The position numbers and the translations under genes were made by a program. The notes under the pieces were generated by a model, which saw nothing but the letters and a program-made list of their open reading frames with translations, was not told the DNA's origin and searched no databases. Below are positions 1-11,431 of a stretch of 64,000 bases of DNA, one piece after another. This stretch comes from Hypomyces perniciosus (lineage: Eukaryota > Ascomycota > Sordariomycetes > Hypocreales > Hypocreaceae). The stretch spans positions 2,108,001 through 2,172,000 of the forward strand of contig SPDT01000002.1 of the NCBI GenBank assembly GCA_008477525.1, read 5' to 3'. How positions within the stretch are numbered: position 1 is the first letter of the stretch; each line of letters begins with the position of its first letter.

Positions 1-228
1 CTAAAACTATAGTCTATTAGGCTAGGTTAAGCTGCAGGGCAAGGTTTAGGGTATTTATATTTATTTTGCTTATAATTGGTTTCCTATAGATATAGGGTTT
101 AAAGGATAAGGGCTAGGCTATAAAGGCGTTATTATAGGTTTAGGAATAAATAGGGATTTAAGGGGAATTTATAATCGGTTAAGTATATACCTCGCGATAG
201 CGCAGCTAAGTTAAAGGACAGCATAAAC
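1..228 (-). mobile_element. 5' internal end of a RIP-mutated LTR retrotransposon, cut by the window edge
   Basis: This AT-rich stretch resembles the segment just inside the 5' LTR of element A (about 35431-35693): both carry GCTAGG/TTAGGG-rich sequence followed by a GCGCAG motif and an AAAC shortly before the LTR. It would be the leader of a Ty3/gypsy-type element read on the minus strand, with the rest lying left of the window. No reading frame survives. The relation to element A is by eye and only moderate. Confidence 0.5.
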
Positions 229-400
229 TATTACAGCACAGAAAGGCAGGTTAGGGTAAATATTATTGTTATACTGTAGAGAGCAAGAAAGCCTTAAGGC
301 TTTACGGAAAGCTATAGCTAGGAACGCGTTGGGGCCTAGTCACGTGACCGGGGCTCACGTAACAGGGCGTCAACATTGCGTTACAGTCAGTGCCGTAACA
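229..400 (-). repeat. LTR related to family A
   Basis: About 172 bp. It starts TATTACAGCAC and ends GTGCCGTAACA, matching the ends of the 162-bp LTRs of element A (TATCACGGCAC ... GTGCCGTAATA), and shares the inner motifs GGCAGGTTA and CACGTGA. In coding orientation it reads TGTTACGGCAC onward. The middle is diverged, so it is a related subfamily rather than the same element. It is the outer edge of the retrotransposon that runs off the left of the window. Confidence 0.6.
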
Positions 401-1093
401 ATAAATAAAGCTATTATTTCATATTACCTACTACTTTTTATAATATAAAAGCGTTTAATTACTTTATTAAAAGGCAATATTACAGTAATTAAAGTATCTA
501 GATCTAAGAATTAAGATATATTTTATTAATTCTAGCATTTAATTATTAATTTATTTACTAAGGCAGTCTTTATAGAGTAGGTTTTATAATTTAAACAGTA
601 ATATCTTTTAGACTATATTAAAAAAGTTATATATATTAAATTAACCTGGCTATAGTTATATAAAGAAAGTTTTATTAAGGCTTAGGTTAATTAATATATA
701 TACTTTAGTAATATAGTTATATTTTAAGTTAAAGGTATTTATATACTTTTAAAGTTTTATTTAAAGATATTTATATTAGATCTCTTTAAGGCTTAGAGAG
801 CAATAAAGTATATTTTATTAAATTAACTACTAAAGCTGCGATTAAATTAAGCTAAACAGTAAAGCTAAAGATTAATTAATATCTTAAATTACTTATATTC
901 TACTATATATAGCTAGGTTTTATATAAAGTATTACAGAAAGTTAAAAAGCAGTAAAAGCTTTTATAAAAAACAGATCCACCTCCTTTACTTAACTATATT
1001 AAAGCTTTTATATAATTATTTTGTTTACCTTCCCTTTATTAACTAAAATCTTTATAAAGCAGAATTAGATTCTTCTTTTATTATATTTTTATT

Positions 1094-1375
1094 TATATTG
1101 ACATCTATAATGCCCCAGAGAACTATTATACTTATTAAAGCCTTAAAGACTTAAATTATAAATAAATAGGTTAATATTATAAAACCTTTTAGCTAAAAAG
1201 AGACTGGACTAAGGAAGAGATAATGGTATATTTTAATTAGTTAAATAATAAAAATAGCTGCATTAAGGCCTTTATTATATAGCAGTTCATAGATAATCTA
1301 GTTAAAGGCAGTAAATAAGGCGTGGTATATATCTGGGAGGAGATTAAGAAGGATAGTGAAGAATAGCAGTGTTTA
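1094..1375 (+). pseudogene. RIP-mutated coding relic, family not recognised
   Basis: The block from 401 to about 1450 is AT-rich and full of stops, but one plus-strand frame from 1094 reads as plausible protein if TAA and TAG are taken as former glutamine codons. Visible pieces include YIDIYNAPENYY, then KRDWTKEEI, then CIKAFII.QFIDN, then YIWEEIKKDSEE. The stops sit where C-to-T change of CAA or CAG would put them. I do not recognise the family; it could be a host gene caught in RIP or part of an uncatalogued transposon. No start or stop can be assigned, and 401-1093 shows nothing readable. Confidence 0.35.
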
Positions 1376-1539
1376 TATTTAATTGAATAGCTAGCTTTTA
1401 ATTTTTATCCAATTCAAACAGCAAAACCTCAATAAAGCTTTAAAAAAATACCCCCTAATATATGCTGGTGTAGCATACATTAAGGGATTACTTCCTGCGT
1501 TTATATACTTATACAAATATCTTAGTCTAACTATCTGGT

Positions 1540-1602
1540 ATCTGATTGGCTGGGGCCCACTCTAGTTGGCTGTGCTGACATAATTTGCGCGGGATCCCGC
1601 GC
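1540..1602. promoter_or_regulatory. Possible promoter elements: inverted CCAAT box and GC-rich palindrome
   Basis: About 460-520 bp upstream of the truncated transcription-factor gene is GATTGGCTGG, an inverted CCAAT box. At 1587-1602 there is a perfect 16-bp palindrome, GCGCGGGATCCCGCGC. The segment 1603-2061 is pyrimidine-rich, as fungal leaders often are. Regulatory function is inference from motif type and position. Confidence 0.3.
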
Positions 1603-2061
1603 ACCTATGGGCTCCCCTCCGTATTCTATTCTTGACTCAGGCTACACCCCACATGTCTCTTGGCGTCTCCATATTAATACTATTAGACACCAAAAGTCTC
1701 ACTATTCGTGGAGGTTAATCTACAGTTTATGTCTTATGCGCTCCAGTGTCCTCCACTGCCCATCTCAGATCTGTCGTATATCTTCAGGGCGTTCGTCCCC
1801 GTGAACAGCAAACCATTCCCTACCAGATTCCTCAGTCGTTTTCTGTCTTTATGTATGTTTCTTTACTTCGGGTTCACCCTATACTAGACTGAAGAGATTC
1901 TTCCTTACGCTTCTTTATCAAAGACAGCTACAAACACTTCAGCAGCAATAACGAGAGCAACCGCAATAGCAAAATCTCACACGTTAACTCGCTCGATAAA
2001 CATATTTTATTTACGGTTTCTTTCACCTATTATACATCTCGAATTGGATTTCTAGTTCGAC

Positions 2062-2837
2062 ATGGACGACAGCGTCAGCATATGCAGTCAAGCCATTTCG
2101 TGCCCATCCACCTCAGCGAGCTTCTTCTTCGCATCCTCCACCTCTCCTATATACAATTCTTTCACTCCCGCATCTCGACAATCGACACCAAACAAACTCA
2201 GCATAGACTTCGAAGGCTTTTGTCAGCCCTACAGTACTCAAAACCACGGCAAGCTCACATCTCCCTCTGCCATGTCCAACAAATACGTGCATAGCCCAGT
2301 CAAGCCGGACCCTGAACGCATATCCTCCTCCTCTAATGGTCCTCTTCTTTATACACCCTTGGGAAAGATAACCGAACTAAATGCTGGATACGACCATATA
2401 CTCGACATTACTCTGGCATCACAACACCCTACAAGCTCTATTACGCCATCTGGCTCCTTTCCTGCCTACACCGTCTTTCCTCAAGTAGCACTTCAATCCG
2501 CCCCATTCATAATCACTCCGACGCACAGCTTATCTGGCTCGGATATTACCGACACCTCATTTTCATGGTCTTGTACCAGCGATGGCCCTATTTCCTTCCC
2601 CCAAATACTTCATCACCACACGATATGGAATCCCTAGATCTGGATCGACACTCTCAATCCCCGATAGGACAATATTACCTCCAGGGACCGACATCACTAA
2701 ATACGTTACGCGCTCAAAGTAACATGATGATTCACGAGATTCAGAGCAAGACCACCGAGCTACAACGGGCCCAAATCAGGGCAACAAAGAAGGTTTCGGA
2801 CACTGCACCTATAGATGTGGTCAACTCTCCCCTGTAA
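2062..2837 (+). pseudogene. C2H2 transcription factor relative, frameshifted and cut off before the zinc fingers
   Basis: The first frame (2062-2637) begins MDDSVSICSQA and is serine/proline/threonine-rich. A second frame continues it from about 2600 to 2837 with PPNTSSPHDMESLDLDRH, SPIGQYYLQGP, NMMIHEIQSKTTELQRAQIR and ends in IDVVNSPL-stop. The two frames join if one base has been lost in the run TTCCTTCCCCC near 2600. From memory this matches the N-terminal part of a filamentous-fungal C2H2 factor family (FlbC-like), where the DVV motif is followed at once by the first zinc finger. Here the finger region is absent and the sequence turns AT-rich after 2838. The product, if made, would lack DNA binding. 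Truncation and frameshift are seen; the family name is inference. Confidence 0.6.
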
Positions 2838-3384
2838 AGATTCTCCTATGCTAGCAGCTGTTATGGCTTGTTAACGTGCGGGGTAATTTTTATAGGTTTA
2901 CTGGCCTGTCTCTCTGCTTAGGTTTACTAGGCCTTAACAGCCTATAAAGAGGGAGGAATTCGGAGAGCTTCACTTCCCTTAAAAACTAGCGACGATATCT
3001 ATACAGCTCTGCTGCTAGTCTATTGCCTTATAAAAGGCAATAGACAATACTCTGCCTCACAAAAGGCACAGCCACTGCCTTGCAGGAAGTATTGTCGATA
3101 ATAATATACTGCCTCTTATATAAAAGACTTTAAAAACTATATTGCTTTATAAAAGGTCTTAACAGCTAGTATTTAGGTTTTTCCCTTTTATAAAGAGGGT
3201 TTTTTATTTTAATATTTAAAGCTTTAAGCTTTAGATAACCCCTTTTCTTTTATATATTAAAATATAGTAAATAGCTATAAGGTTAATATGTTTGGCTATT
3301 TTTTAATAGCTTGCTGGCTAATTAGGCTAGTTTTAAATTAATAGGACTATATAAAGGTAACTTAATATTTTATCTATAAATATA
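2838..3384. other. Gene-free AT-rich stretch with a perfect hairpin
   Basis: No gene is visible. At 3018-3044 there is a perfect inverted repeat, GTCTATTGCCTT and its complement around a short loop. The following 180 bp repeat shorter versions of the arm motif, with TATAAAAGGC or ACAAAAGGC recurring near 3029, 3062 and 3144. Confidence 0.55.
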
Positions 3385-3487
3385 ATAAAGACCCTAGCTA
3401 GGCTCCTATTAACTTATTGCCTAGATAGGATTTATATAACTAGTTTACTTATAGTAATTAATATTAAAACAAATAAATAAATAAAAA
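3385..3487 (+). mobile_element. RIP-mutated 3' end of a Tad-like LINE (second subfamily)
   Basis: The segment GGCTCCTATTAACTTATTGCC ... GGATTTATATAACTAGTTTACTTA ... AATAAATAAATAAA follows the 3' end seen un-mutated at 56910-56995 and 59093-59169 (GGATTTGTGTAACTAG ... AAACAAACAAAC). Differences are mostly C to T and G to A. It is the untranslated tail of a non-LTR retrotransposon; the 5' boundary is not visible. The stretch 3488-3890 shows nothing recognisable. Confidence 0.5.
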
Positions 3488-3890
3488 ACCTGTTACCTGC
3501 AGTAAGATTAGTTTTAGTTATTTAGTTATCCTGCTTGTATATTTGTCTGCTTTTTGCCTAAATGCGTAAAAGAACCTAACCTAGTATAGTAAAGCTAATT
3601 CTAGGTTTATATGCAAGTATTGTTGGAAAAGGGGCAGGATTAAATTTTAATAACTTTAAAACTATATAATATTAACCTTTTATATATATATATATAAATA
3701 CTGAGATAAAGCGTAAATCGCAGCAGGATATAACAAGAAAGCGGCAGCCACTAGCCTTTAACTGCAGGGTATTATTTTCCTTTTTAGGGAAACAACTATC
3801 AAAGGCCTATAGTTTATAAACAGATAATGCCTATTTATTGACTGTTGGGCCTTTTATTTGCTTGCTTTATACGAAAAGCAAAATCCTAGC

Positions 3891-4277
3891 TGTAACGATC
3901 CGGGTTGATTCTTAAGGGATAAACCAAAGTTTATGGGTTTATATTAATAGAGAGGTTAGGGATAAATACTAAGTAGGGTAATGTAATTACAATTCTATAG
4001 AATAAATAGTTCTAATAAATGCAATTTATTTACAATTATCTAAATAACTATACTAAATAAATAATAAGCCAGTTATATATATATAAAAGAGATATATAGT
4101 AAATATACTTAAATTATTTAAATTATAGTAATCTTAATAATCTAGGATTATAATTCTATATAGTGATCCTTTTTATAGGATTGCGCTTATAGCTGCAATC
4201 TATTAATAGTTAGTTAAAGGTTTTAATATTTTACTATAATTTTATAATTAAGTCTTTAATATAGTTAAGTTATAATA
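3891..4277 (-). repeat. LTR of chromovirus family B (387 bp), RIP-mutated
   Basis: It starts TGTAACGATCCGGGTTG and ends in a T-rich version of GTCGGGTCGTGACA, the limits of the other family B LTRs. In coding orientation family B LTRs run TGTCACGACCCGAC ... GGATCGTCACA. The next 85 bp (4278-4362) match the 3' internal end of family B beside the LTR, so this was part of a larger element, cut at 4363 by an LTR of family C. Confidence 0.8.
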
Positions 4278-4362
4278 TAATATCCCTTTCTTATTAATTT
4301 TATCTTTAAAACCTATTAGTTTTTTATAATCTTATTTATTATTCTTTTTTCCCTTTTTATAT

Positions 4363-4939
4363 TGTTAAAAAGGAGGGCTAAAAAGTAAGGATTTCAGTGT
4401 ATTTGGGTAACCTTCCTATTCCGGCTAGACCCGGAATTAGGCCCGACGCTAGGACCGAGTTCTGGAGGAACTTCGGTATAAGTCAGGAAATTTCTGTTAT
4501 CTTCAACGATAACAATTGAGCTAGGACCAGCTGCCCCGCCTACCCTAGACTCAATACAATAGCCACAATGGCTATTGTGAAAATCCTGACCAAAAAGGTT
4601 TCCTGTTTATATAGCCGTGAGTCGATTTGGCCGATTTCCTATATAAATGAATTTTGCGGAAAATAAAAATGCGGCCATAAACCTAATTCTGCCGCTATAC
4701 ACCTATTATTCGGTCGGAGGACTATTGTAGAAGACAAAGCTATTGTTCATACAATTACTTTTACACCAGCTGCACATCACTAGATGGTCTATAGCTTTCT
4801 AGCTATTAGTTCAGTTACAATTCAATTGTTTATCTATTGTTAACCCAACTAGACTCTCAGTCGTTTCCTTATTGCTGTGTTGTATGTAGCTTCCTAGAAG
4901 CCATACATAAATAAGGTTCAGTATAACCTTGTTATTTAA
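4363..4939 (+). repeat. LTR of family C, first copy
   Basis: It starts TGTTAAAAAGGAGGGC and follows the 581-bp copies at 6396-6976 and 43150-43730 for its whole length, including GGCTAGACCCGGAATTAGGC and TGAATTTTGCGGAAAATA. Its last bases (GTTATTTAAAG) are degraded and no target duplication is seen. The TG...CA ends of the family and the 5-bp duplication at the third copy point to an LTR. No internal region of family C is present in the window. The AT-rich spacer 4940-5036 is unassigned. Confidence 0.75.
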
Positions 4940-5036
4940 AGATATATTAATACTATAACAGATTATATTATTAAACCTTACACTTATAAATTAAATAAAT
5001 AGACTTTATTTATTTCTTTCATTCTTTTTAAAGGTA

Positions 5037-6395
5037 TATCACAACCCGACCATTATAAGAACGTGACATAGTACGTACCCGGAGGAACCTCGGATAGACA
5101 AACCAATCAATATTAGATTACTTAGGTTACTATAAACTATAAAGTAATCCCAGTAAGCTAATAGAAGGATTTACTAGAAATTATCAGGAAAATAAGTGCA
5201 ATCTAAAGTAATTTACAATTATTTCCTTTATATATATACAACTAGTTTATTACTTATTTAGTATAGTTACTTAAATAGTTATTAATAATTATATTTACTA
5301 TAACTGCCTATTCTATAAAATTGTAACTATATTACCCTGTTTAGTATTTATCTTTAACCTTTCTGTTAATATAAACCTATAAACCTCAGTTTATCCTTTA
5401 AGAATTAACCTAGATTGTTATATATTAACGACTTTTATTTAAAAAGCTATTAAAAATCCTAAGTAATATTATAAATATATCCGCTACAGTATCCTCTTTT
5501 AATAATCCTGATACTCTACCCTTTACTTTACCTTTTTATTAAAAATAAAATTATAATAAAGATAATAATATAAATAGAAGCGAAAATAAGGATAAAGTTA
5601 ATAAAACAGAATAACTCTATATTTATATAAAGGAAGCTTTCTAGTAAATAAAGCTAACTGTATAAAATAAAAGTAATACTATTAATATTTAGTCGCAAAA
5701 AACGCTAGACTTAAATAAATAATTTACTAATAGTAAGCAGCTATTATAGACTTATAAAATTAAAGATTACCTGCATTTACTTTAAACTTTATATTAACTT
5801 TAAAGGGAATTAACCTTTAAGGGACTTAAAAGAATTACTTAAAATATAACCCTTTAAATACTTTAATAAAAGTACTATAGCACTTTAACTATTTCTTATT
5901 TAATTATATAACTATTTTACTTACTTTTTCACTAGCTTTAATATAAAGATTAATAAAGTTCTTTTAGCTATTAAATAATTTTAAGGGAATGCCTTAAAGT
6001 AGTTTAAACCTACTTAAAGGGATTTCTGTAATAATAGAGTTAATATTAATAAGTAAATATAAACTATATTTATTAATTATAATTAATTTAAGGAAAAAGT
6101 AAAGAATATCTTTAATAATATTAATAAAGAATATACTATAGAAAATAAATTTATAAATTTAATTTAAACAGGAAAATACTTTAATTATACTATATACTTT
6201 AAAAACTATACTTTTAAAGTTAAATAAGGAAATTCTACTTTTATTAAATACTTTTATAATAAACTTAAACTGGAAATTAAAAGGGAAACTTATAAGTTAC
6301 TTTAAAATAAAGGTATTATTAAATTTATTAAAAAATATATAAATATAGATAATTTATTTTATAAACTTTATTTAAATATAAAGAAAGGATAATAG
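5037..6395 (+). mobile_element. Truncated family B chromovirus: 5' LTR and gag fragment
   Basis: The LTR lies at 5037-5422, starting TATCACAACCCGAC and ending AACCTAGATTGTTATA. From 5423 the sequence follows the gag region of element 2 (about 35989-36960) up to GGATAATAG at 6395, where a family C LTR begins. The frame is destroyed by RIP-type stops. The rest of gag and all of pol are missing; sequence beyond the LTR C is a LINE, so a deletion or rearrangement removed it. Confidence 0.75.
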
Positions 6396-6976
6396 TGTTA
6401 AAAAGGAGGGCTAAAAAGTAAGGATTTCAGTGTATTTGGGTAACCATCCTATTCCGGCTAGACCCGGAATTAGGCCCGACGCTAGGACCGAGCTCCCGGA
6501 GGAACTTCGGTGTAAGTCAGGAAATTTCTGTTATCTTCAACGATAACAATTGAGCTAGGACCAGCTGCCCCGCCTACCCTAGACTCAATACAATAGCCAT
6601 AATGGCTATTGTGAAAAATCTAACTAAAATGGTTTCCTGTTTGTATGGCCGTGAGTCGATTTGACCGATTTTACATACAAATGAATTTTGCGGAAAATAG
6701 GAATGCGGCCACGAACCTAATTCTGCCGCCGCATTCCTATTATCTAGTCGGAGGACTATTATAGAAGATAAAGCTATTGTTTATACAATCACTTCTACAC
6801 TAGCCGCACATATACTAGATATTCTATAGCTTCTAGCTATTAGATCGTTTACAATTCAATTGTTTATCCATTGTTAACCCAACTAGACTCTCAGTCGTTT
6901 CCTCATTGCTGCGTTGTGTACAGCTTCCTAGAAGCTATATATAAATGAGGTTCAGTATAACCTTGTTATTTTAACA
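6396..6976 (+). repeat. LTR of family C, second copy (581 bp)
   Basis: Complete copy from TGTTAAAAAGGAGGG to CTTGTTATTTTAACA. It is much less AT-rich than its neighbours. Flanking bases (AATAG left, ATTTA right) do not form a target duplication, which fits a recombination or deletion that joined gag of family B on the left to a LINE on the right. Confidence 0.8.
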
Positions 6977-8115
6977 ATTTATAAAAGATAGCCAGACTTA
7001 TTAGTAAATCTATTTAACCTATTCTCTTTACCTATAAACCCTATTTTATGAAAGCTGGCCTAAGTTTTAAAATATTTAAGAAAAAGATAGCTATATAGAA
7101 ATACTTTAAATAAATAAACTTAATACCAGCCTTAATAGTTATAGCTTACTTAGACATCTTTTAACTTAACAGGAAAATAAAATAAACAGCAGTAATATAC
7201 TATAAAGTTAAAGTCTATAAAGATTACAGGCTACTCGCTAATACAGAGGTCTATAATATAAAAGTTATAAAAGCTGCTAAGGCAATTAAAATAGCAGCTA
7301 AACTTATAAAGAATAACCTCAAAGTTAATAAAATATATATTTTTTAATAATATATTAATAGTTAAAGGCCTATTAAGTAAAGCCTTAACTTTATTATAAA
7401 AAGAGTTTATATAGTTTTAATATATAGCAGAAAAAAATACTTTTATAAAGTATTTATTTCCTAGATACTAAGCTATAAAGATATATAAAGCAATAAAATA
7501 GCAGATAAATTAACGAAAGAAAAAATAGCTTATAACCTCCCCTTTTAAAGTTAAAGTATACTAATATATATTAAATATTAAGTAAAAGCAGAAAAAATAA
7601 CCTTTTAGGAAAAGTATTAAAAGGTAAACGCCTTAAAAAGCTATTAACTATAAAGCCTAGGAGTACCTATAAACCCCCTAAAACTAAAACTCCTTTATTT
7701 TATTTTATATAAGCTACTAGTAAAAAAGTTTAGTTAAAAAGACTTTTAAAGCTATTATAACTATTTTAACTGTAATATATAATCCTATTACAGATATAGC
7801 TCCTTTAAAGAGCTAGGGCACTTTACTAAATGCTATATAATAAAAAGCTTCCTCCCTAAAACGCTTAAAGGCGAAAGATTAATTATATACCTATTAAGGC
7901 CTAAAAAAAGTAAAGCTTTCTAAAAGCCAGTAAAAGAGGTAAACCTATATAGCCCCGCTTTATAGAATATAGATTAAGAATACACTAAAACTTTCTTTTA
8001 TTTAGCGAAATATAATAAACAGGGTCTAGACCCCTGGCTCCTATTAACCTATTGCTTAAATAAGGCTGTTATACTTAGATACAGAGTGGTTATAAATAGT
8101 AATAAAAAAGAAAAA
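6977..8115 (+). mobile_element. RIP-mutated 3' part of a Tad-like LINE
   Basis: Readable remains include an RNase H stretch near 7225-7310 (EVYNIKVIKAAKAIKIAAK, compare the AEVYDAEVIGA motif of Tad-type elements). From 7650 to about 8020 the sequence parallels the clean LINE end at 16400-16850, beginning GGAGTACCTATAAACCCCC and reaching a shared 3' untranslated segment (GGTCTAGACCCCTGGCTCCTA). The tail near 8092-8115 is AATAGTAATAAAAAAG. Stops fall mainly at former CAA, CAG and TGG codons. The 5' end abuts the family C LTR. Confidence 0.75.
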
Positions 8116-9293
8116 AAAGTCTGGCTCAAGGTCATGTTGTCTCCTCTCGGTACTCTCGAAACGCTCATCCACACAGTCGCAAATTCTTGATGCATGTGGT
8201 TCACTTCCATCGGAGAGAAAGGAGATCTGCGGAGCAAAAGCTCTCTCCATTCAATTGATCCTCAGTCAACGTTTCACTTACCCTGATATTCCGTTGTCGA
8301 CGTTTGATGCTGACAGCCAATAAGGACGGAATGCTTACTCTGGACCCAGAACACAATAACAAGCCTTGGAATCGCTGACTTCGTACCGAGCAACAAAGCC
8401 ACTCTCCATAAGATTAGTTTTTCGGTCGTCACAATTGCATCCGAGATCTCTGCCTAGGAGACTGACAAAGACATGTCTCGCGTCCGGCATCCTCCAAATT
8501 TATAATCATCCATGGGGTGCAACGTATGAATTCACGAAGCCCTGGATGAAACTAGTCCCCGCCCTGCCTGCCAGCTTCATGGTATCGTCAGCGGCGAAGT
8601 GAATCAGAATGGTTGTAGAGGTCAATTACTAATTGATTCCGTTTTATCTTCCGGTCGTCATCGTTATGTGCTTTCCTGACGGGATTGTCCGGCCAATACG
8701 TCATTGGAATCCTTGTCAGTATGCGACTAAATCCAAAACCAATCGCCCGACTTGCTCACTTCTGAACGTCAGTGACCTTGAAACAAGTGTAATGTAGTCA
8801 TTTTCTAGAGCACTTGAGTCCTGGTTTTGTCCGTCCTGGAGAATCGCCGAGCTTTGGGTCCGTGATATTCGATTTTTACACTCAAAATGTCAATAATCGT
8901 CCGCAATCTGTTTTCTAATAATTATACAACATGTTGGCTGAGGAAATTCTATTTACCTGAATATGGATGGACAAAACAGGAAGAAATTGTCGCGAGACGC
9001 GGAAACGGTTGGATTCGGAGACAGGATTAAGGAGCGGGATAGCCACATGTCACTCTGCCAAATTGTCAAAAGCGAAGGTAAGGCTGGTGTTTCCATATTA
9101 TCCACTTCTCATTGTGTCGTTAGCAGCCAAACTGTTACGGATTTGTGGCCAAACCTCGAGTGAGTCGATGTAACCATTACCGGTGCCAACGGGACCACAT
9201 GTCACAGGCATGCCGTTCAAGAGAATCATTAGGCATCTGAATACACGACCTATATTTCGTATGCTTGGTGCTTTGCACTTAACCAACCATGGT
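8116..9293. other. Gene-like base composition but no recognisable gene
   Basis: Composition is balanced here, unlike the repeats to the left. Only short frames occur on either strand. One minus-strand stretch near 8510-8590 reads KLAGRAGTSFIQGFVNSYV before a stop, which could be a relic exon, but I cannot name it. Confidence 0.4.
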
Positions 9294-9591
9294 TTAAGAT
9301 TTCTTCTTCTCGCCGCCCATAGCGTCTTGAACAGTTCCCCCAACCATGCCCTCTGAAGTGAATTGCTTGCCAATGGTGCCGCTCTTGTCAAATGGTCCTC
9401 CCATCTTTTGACCTGTTCCGCCAACGGCCCCCTCCTCTGCAGATTCAAGGTTGGCTTCACATAAACAACCTTCGCAGCAAAACTGAAGACACACCGGTAA
9501 ATTGTTTACCAACAATACCCTGCTCGTCCATAGCTCGCGGCTGCTTTGTCTCACCTTGGGTGGAGGCGGAGTTGTCGGGTCTGTCAGACAT
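9294..9591 (-). CDS. Small LEA-like / stress-type glycine-rich protein, two exons
   Basis: Exon 1 runs 9591 down to 9495 (MSDRPDNSASTQGE ...), a 58-nt intron at 9494-9437 starts GTGTGT and ends CTGCAG, and exon 2 runs 9436-9294. The joined frame gives 79 residues ending GGEKKKS. It holds a repeated pattern, GIVGKQFT..GAVGGT then GGPFDK.GTIGKQFT..GMVGGTVQ, typical of small hydrophilic fungal proteins described as LEA-like and linked to desiccation or stress. There is no signal peptide or membrane segment. Phase 1 splicing restores one continuous repeat register, which supports the model. Longer frames across the unspliced sequence lose the repeat. Function is family inference. Confidence 0.7.
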
Positions 9592-10442
9592 AGTTGCTGC
9601 TGAAATGCGAGTCTTGTTGCTTCTTTTTTGTGAGATTGATTACCGTTATTCAACAATTCATACAAACAGAGGCTCGAATGCTCATTATATGGCTATTCTG
9701 CCGCCTAAGCCATCAAATCAGGGTGCCACTTCATGTCGTCATAGGCTCATCATATTAGCCGGACCAGATCTTGAGATCATGACGTTTCATCGATTGCATT
9801 AGTGGTAATGATGATGAGACGTGAACGTAGAAGTGAAACCAAGTTGACATCAGAAATCAATGCCCATGAGCTTGTGAGAGAGGTTGGAGCCGATTGACCG
9901 TGATTGAACGATCGGAAGAGAAGGCCGTCAATTAACTAACTATTGGAAGTCTAATCTAGATTGCCAAGGCGGGTCCAAGCACTCTCCAAAAACGCAATGA
10001 GATACCAAACTCTAAAGAAATTGAAGTTATGAACAGTGATTGACTGATTTGAATGCGATTATTAACATCAAGAGCCCCATGCGCGCTCGCCATCCCTTAT
10101 TCTCTACTATAATCCATTTCATTTCAGTGCTCTTTCACATATTTATATGTAAAACACCATGTTGAATAAAGTTTGATTACTTGCTGGGATTTTTTTGAAT
10201 AGTAGACATTATACACCCCACATACTGTAAAGACAAAGTGTTTCATGCTGCAATGTTTTATGTGAACTGCCAGGTGGGGTCAAAGACATCGCGCAAGAGG
10301 GCTTTCATTGTCACGTACTGCGGCGGTATGTGCCATACACAATGCCCATTCTTCATATCGAATATGACAGATATACAACTTTCATATAAGTCTTTCAGAT
10401 CCCGTCTCCGCACTTCAAGAGTGCATTCATGCGACTTGAATA
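9592..10442. other. Intergenic region between the LEA-like and BTB genes
   Basis: The two genes are divergently arranged, so this 850-bp stretch would hold both promoters. Short frames on both strands overlap and lack any recognisable protein character. I see no strong promoter motif. Confidence 0.4.
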
Positions 10443-11431
10443 ATGGAAACATCAGAGAGCAGCGATAAACTGGATTCATTCGAAGATATCTGTTCGAATG
10501 GTGATGTTGTCCTGGTTGTTGGACCGCGAAAGGTACGATTGAGAGTCTATTCTCAGTGCCTCAGCTGTGCGTCCAAAGTCTTCGGTGTTATGTTCGATCC
10601 CCATTGGAGCGAAGGCCAAGATCTTTCTAAGGAATTCCCGAAAGAGGTTCCACTTGTGGAGGATGATGCCGATGCATTACACGCAATTTGCTGTGTCATC
10701 CACCTTCGCAATGACATTGTACCACAGCCATTTACACCACGAGAAGTTCTTCAAATTGCCATTGAGGCAGATAAATATGGCCTTCACATTGCGCTCGAAT
10801 TCGCAAGAGTACAGTGGTTACAGCGCAGAGACAACAACGATGTGATAGAAATGGGATACCTCATGGCAGCAGCCCTCTTGTTCAACGATACGAAGATATT
10901 TATAACACATGGCCTAGCCCTAATTCTTCACTACGAGGGATCTTACATGAAGCTTCTGGAAGATTCGACTCTGAGTCAGGTGCTACCTAAACCATCTGTA
11001 AGTAAAACCCCCTATCCCTCAGATATTAAACTACCAATTGGCATCTCCAGACTTATTGGAAGAGCGGAGGAACCGAATGCGAGCGGAGATAGGAGAATTA
11101 TTGATCAACGAGATGAACGGTGGCTGTTCCTGTGGATGGGGTAAAAATCGTGGGGTTCAAGTATAAGGAACTCCTCTCCGAGTATGGGCTACTAAAAATG
11201 ACCGAGATCACTGTTTCGGAAGTTATTGAAAAGGTGAAGAGGGTTTCATGTGAACACTTGGAATGGAAATTCCATTTTTCAAATTATGGTAGTAGCTACC
11301 ACCATGAACCATCAGACTACATCGAAACGATTGCCGGAAAGGTGGAAACAGCTGAAAAGAGAGCGAGCATCCGTCTTGATTGTGTACGAAGCAATATTGA
11401 GGCAAAATCCCGCAGTTTTAAGTATGAATGA
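10443..11431 (+). pseudogene. BTB/POZ domain protein with one frameshift
   Basis: The N-terminal 120 residues form a fungal BTB domain (NGDVVLVVGPRKVRLRVYSQ, LSCASKVFGVMFDPHW, ADALHAICCVIHLRND), followed by the usual helical part (ALLFNDTKIFITHGLALIL). An intron follows codon 186: the donor GTAAGT at 10998 gives the wrong frame, whereas GTAAAA at 11002 with acceptor CAG at 11050 restores LLEERRNRMRAEIGELLINEMN and CSCGWGKNR. About 40 codons into exon 2, near 11155, the frame shifts by one base; the next frame continues YKELLSEYG and VIEKVKRVSCEHLEW to a stop at 11431. BTB proteins mediate dimerisation or adaptor contacts. The single indel suggests recent loss, unless it is a sequencing error. 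Confidence 0.75.

Noticed and set aside
9098..9460. 120-codon minus-strand frame overlapping the LEA-like gene
   Set aside because: It reads the second exon in another frame, while the spliced frame shows the repeated GKQFT and VGGT motifs.
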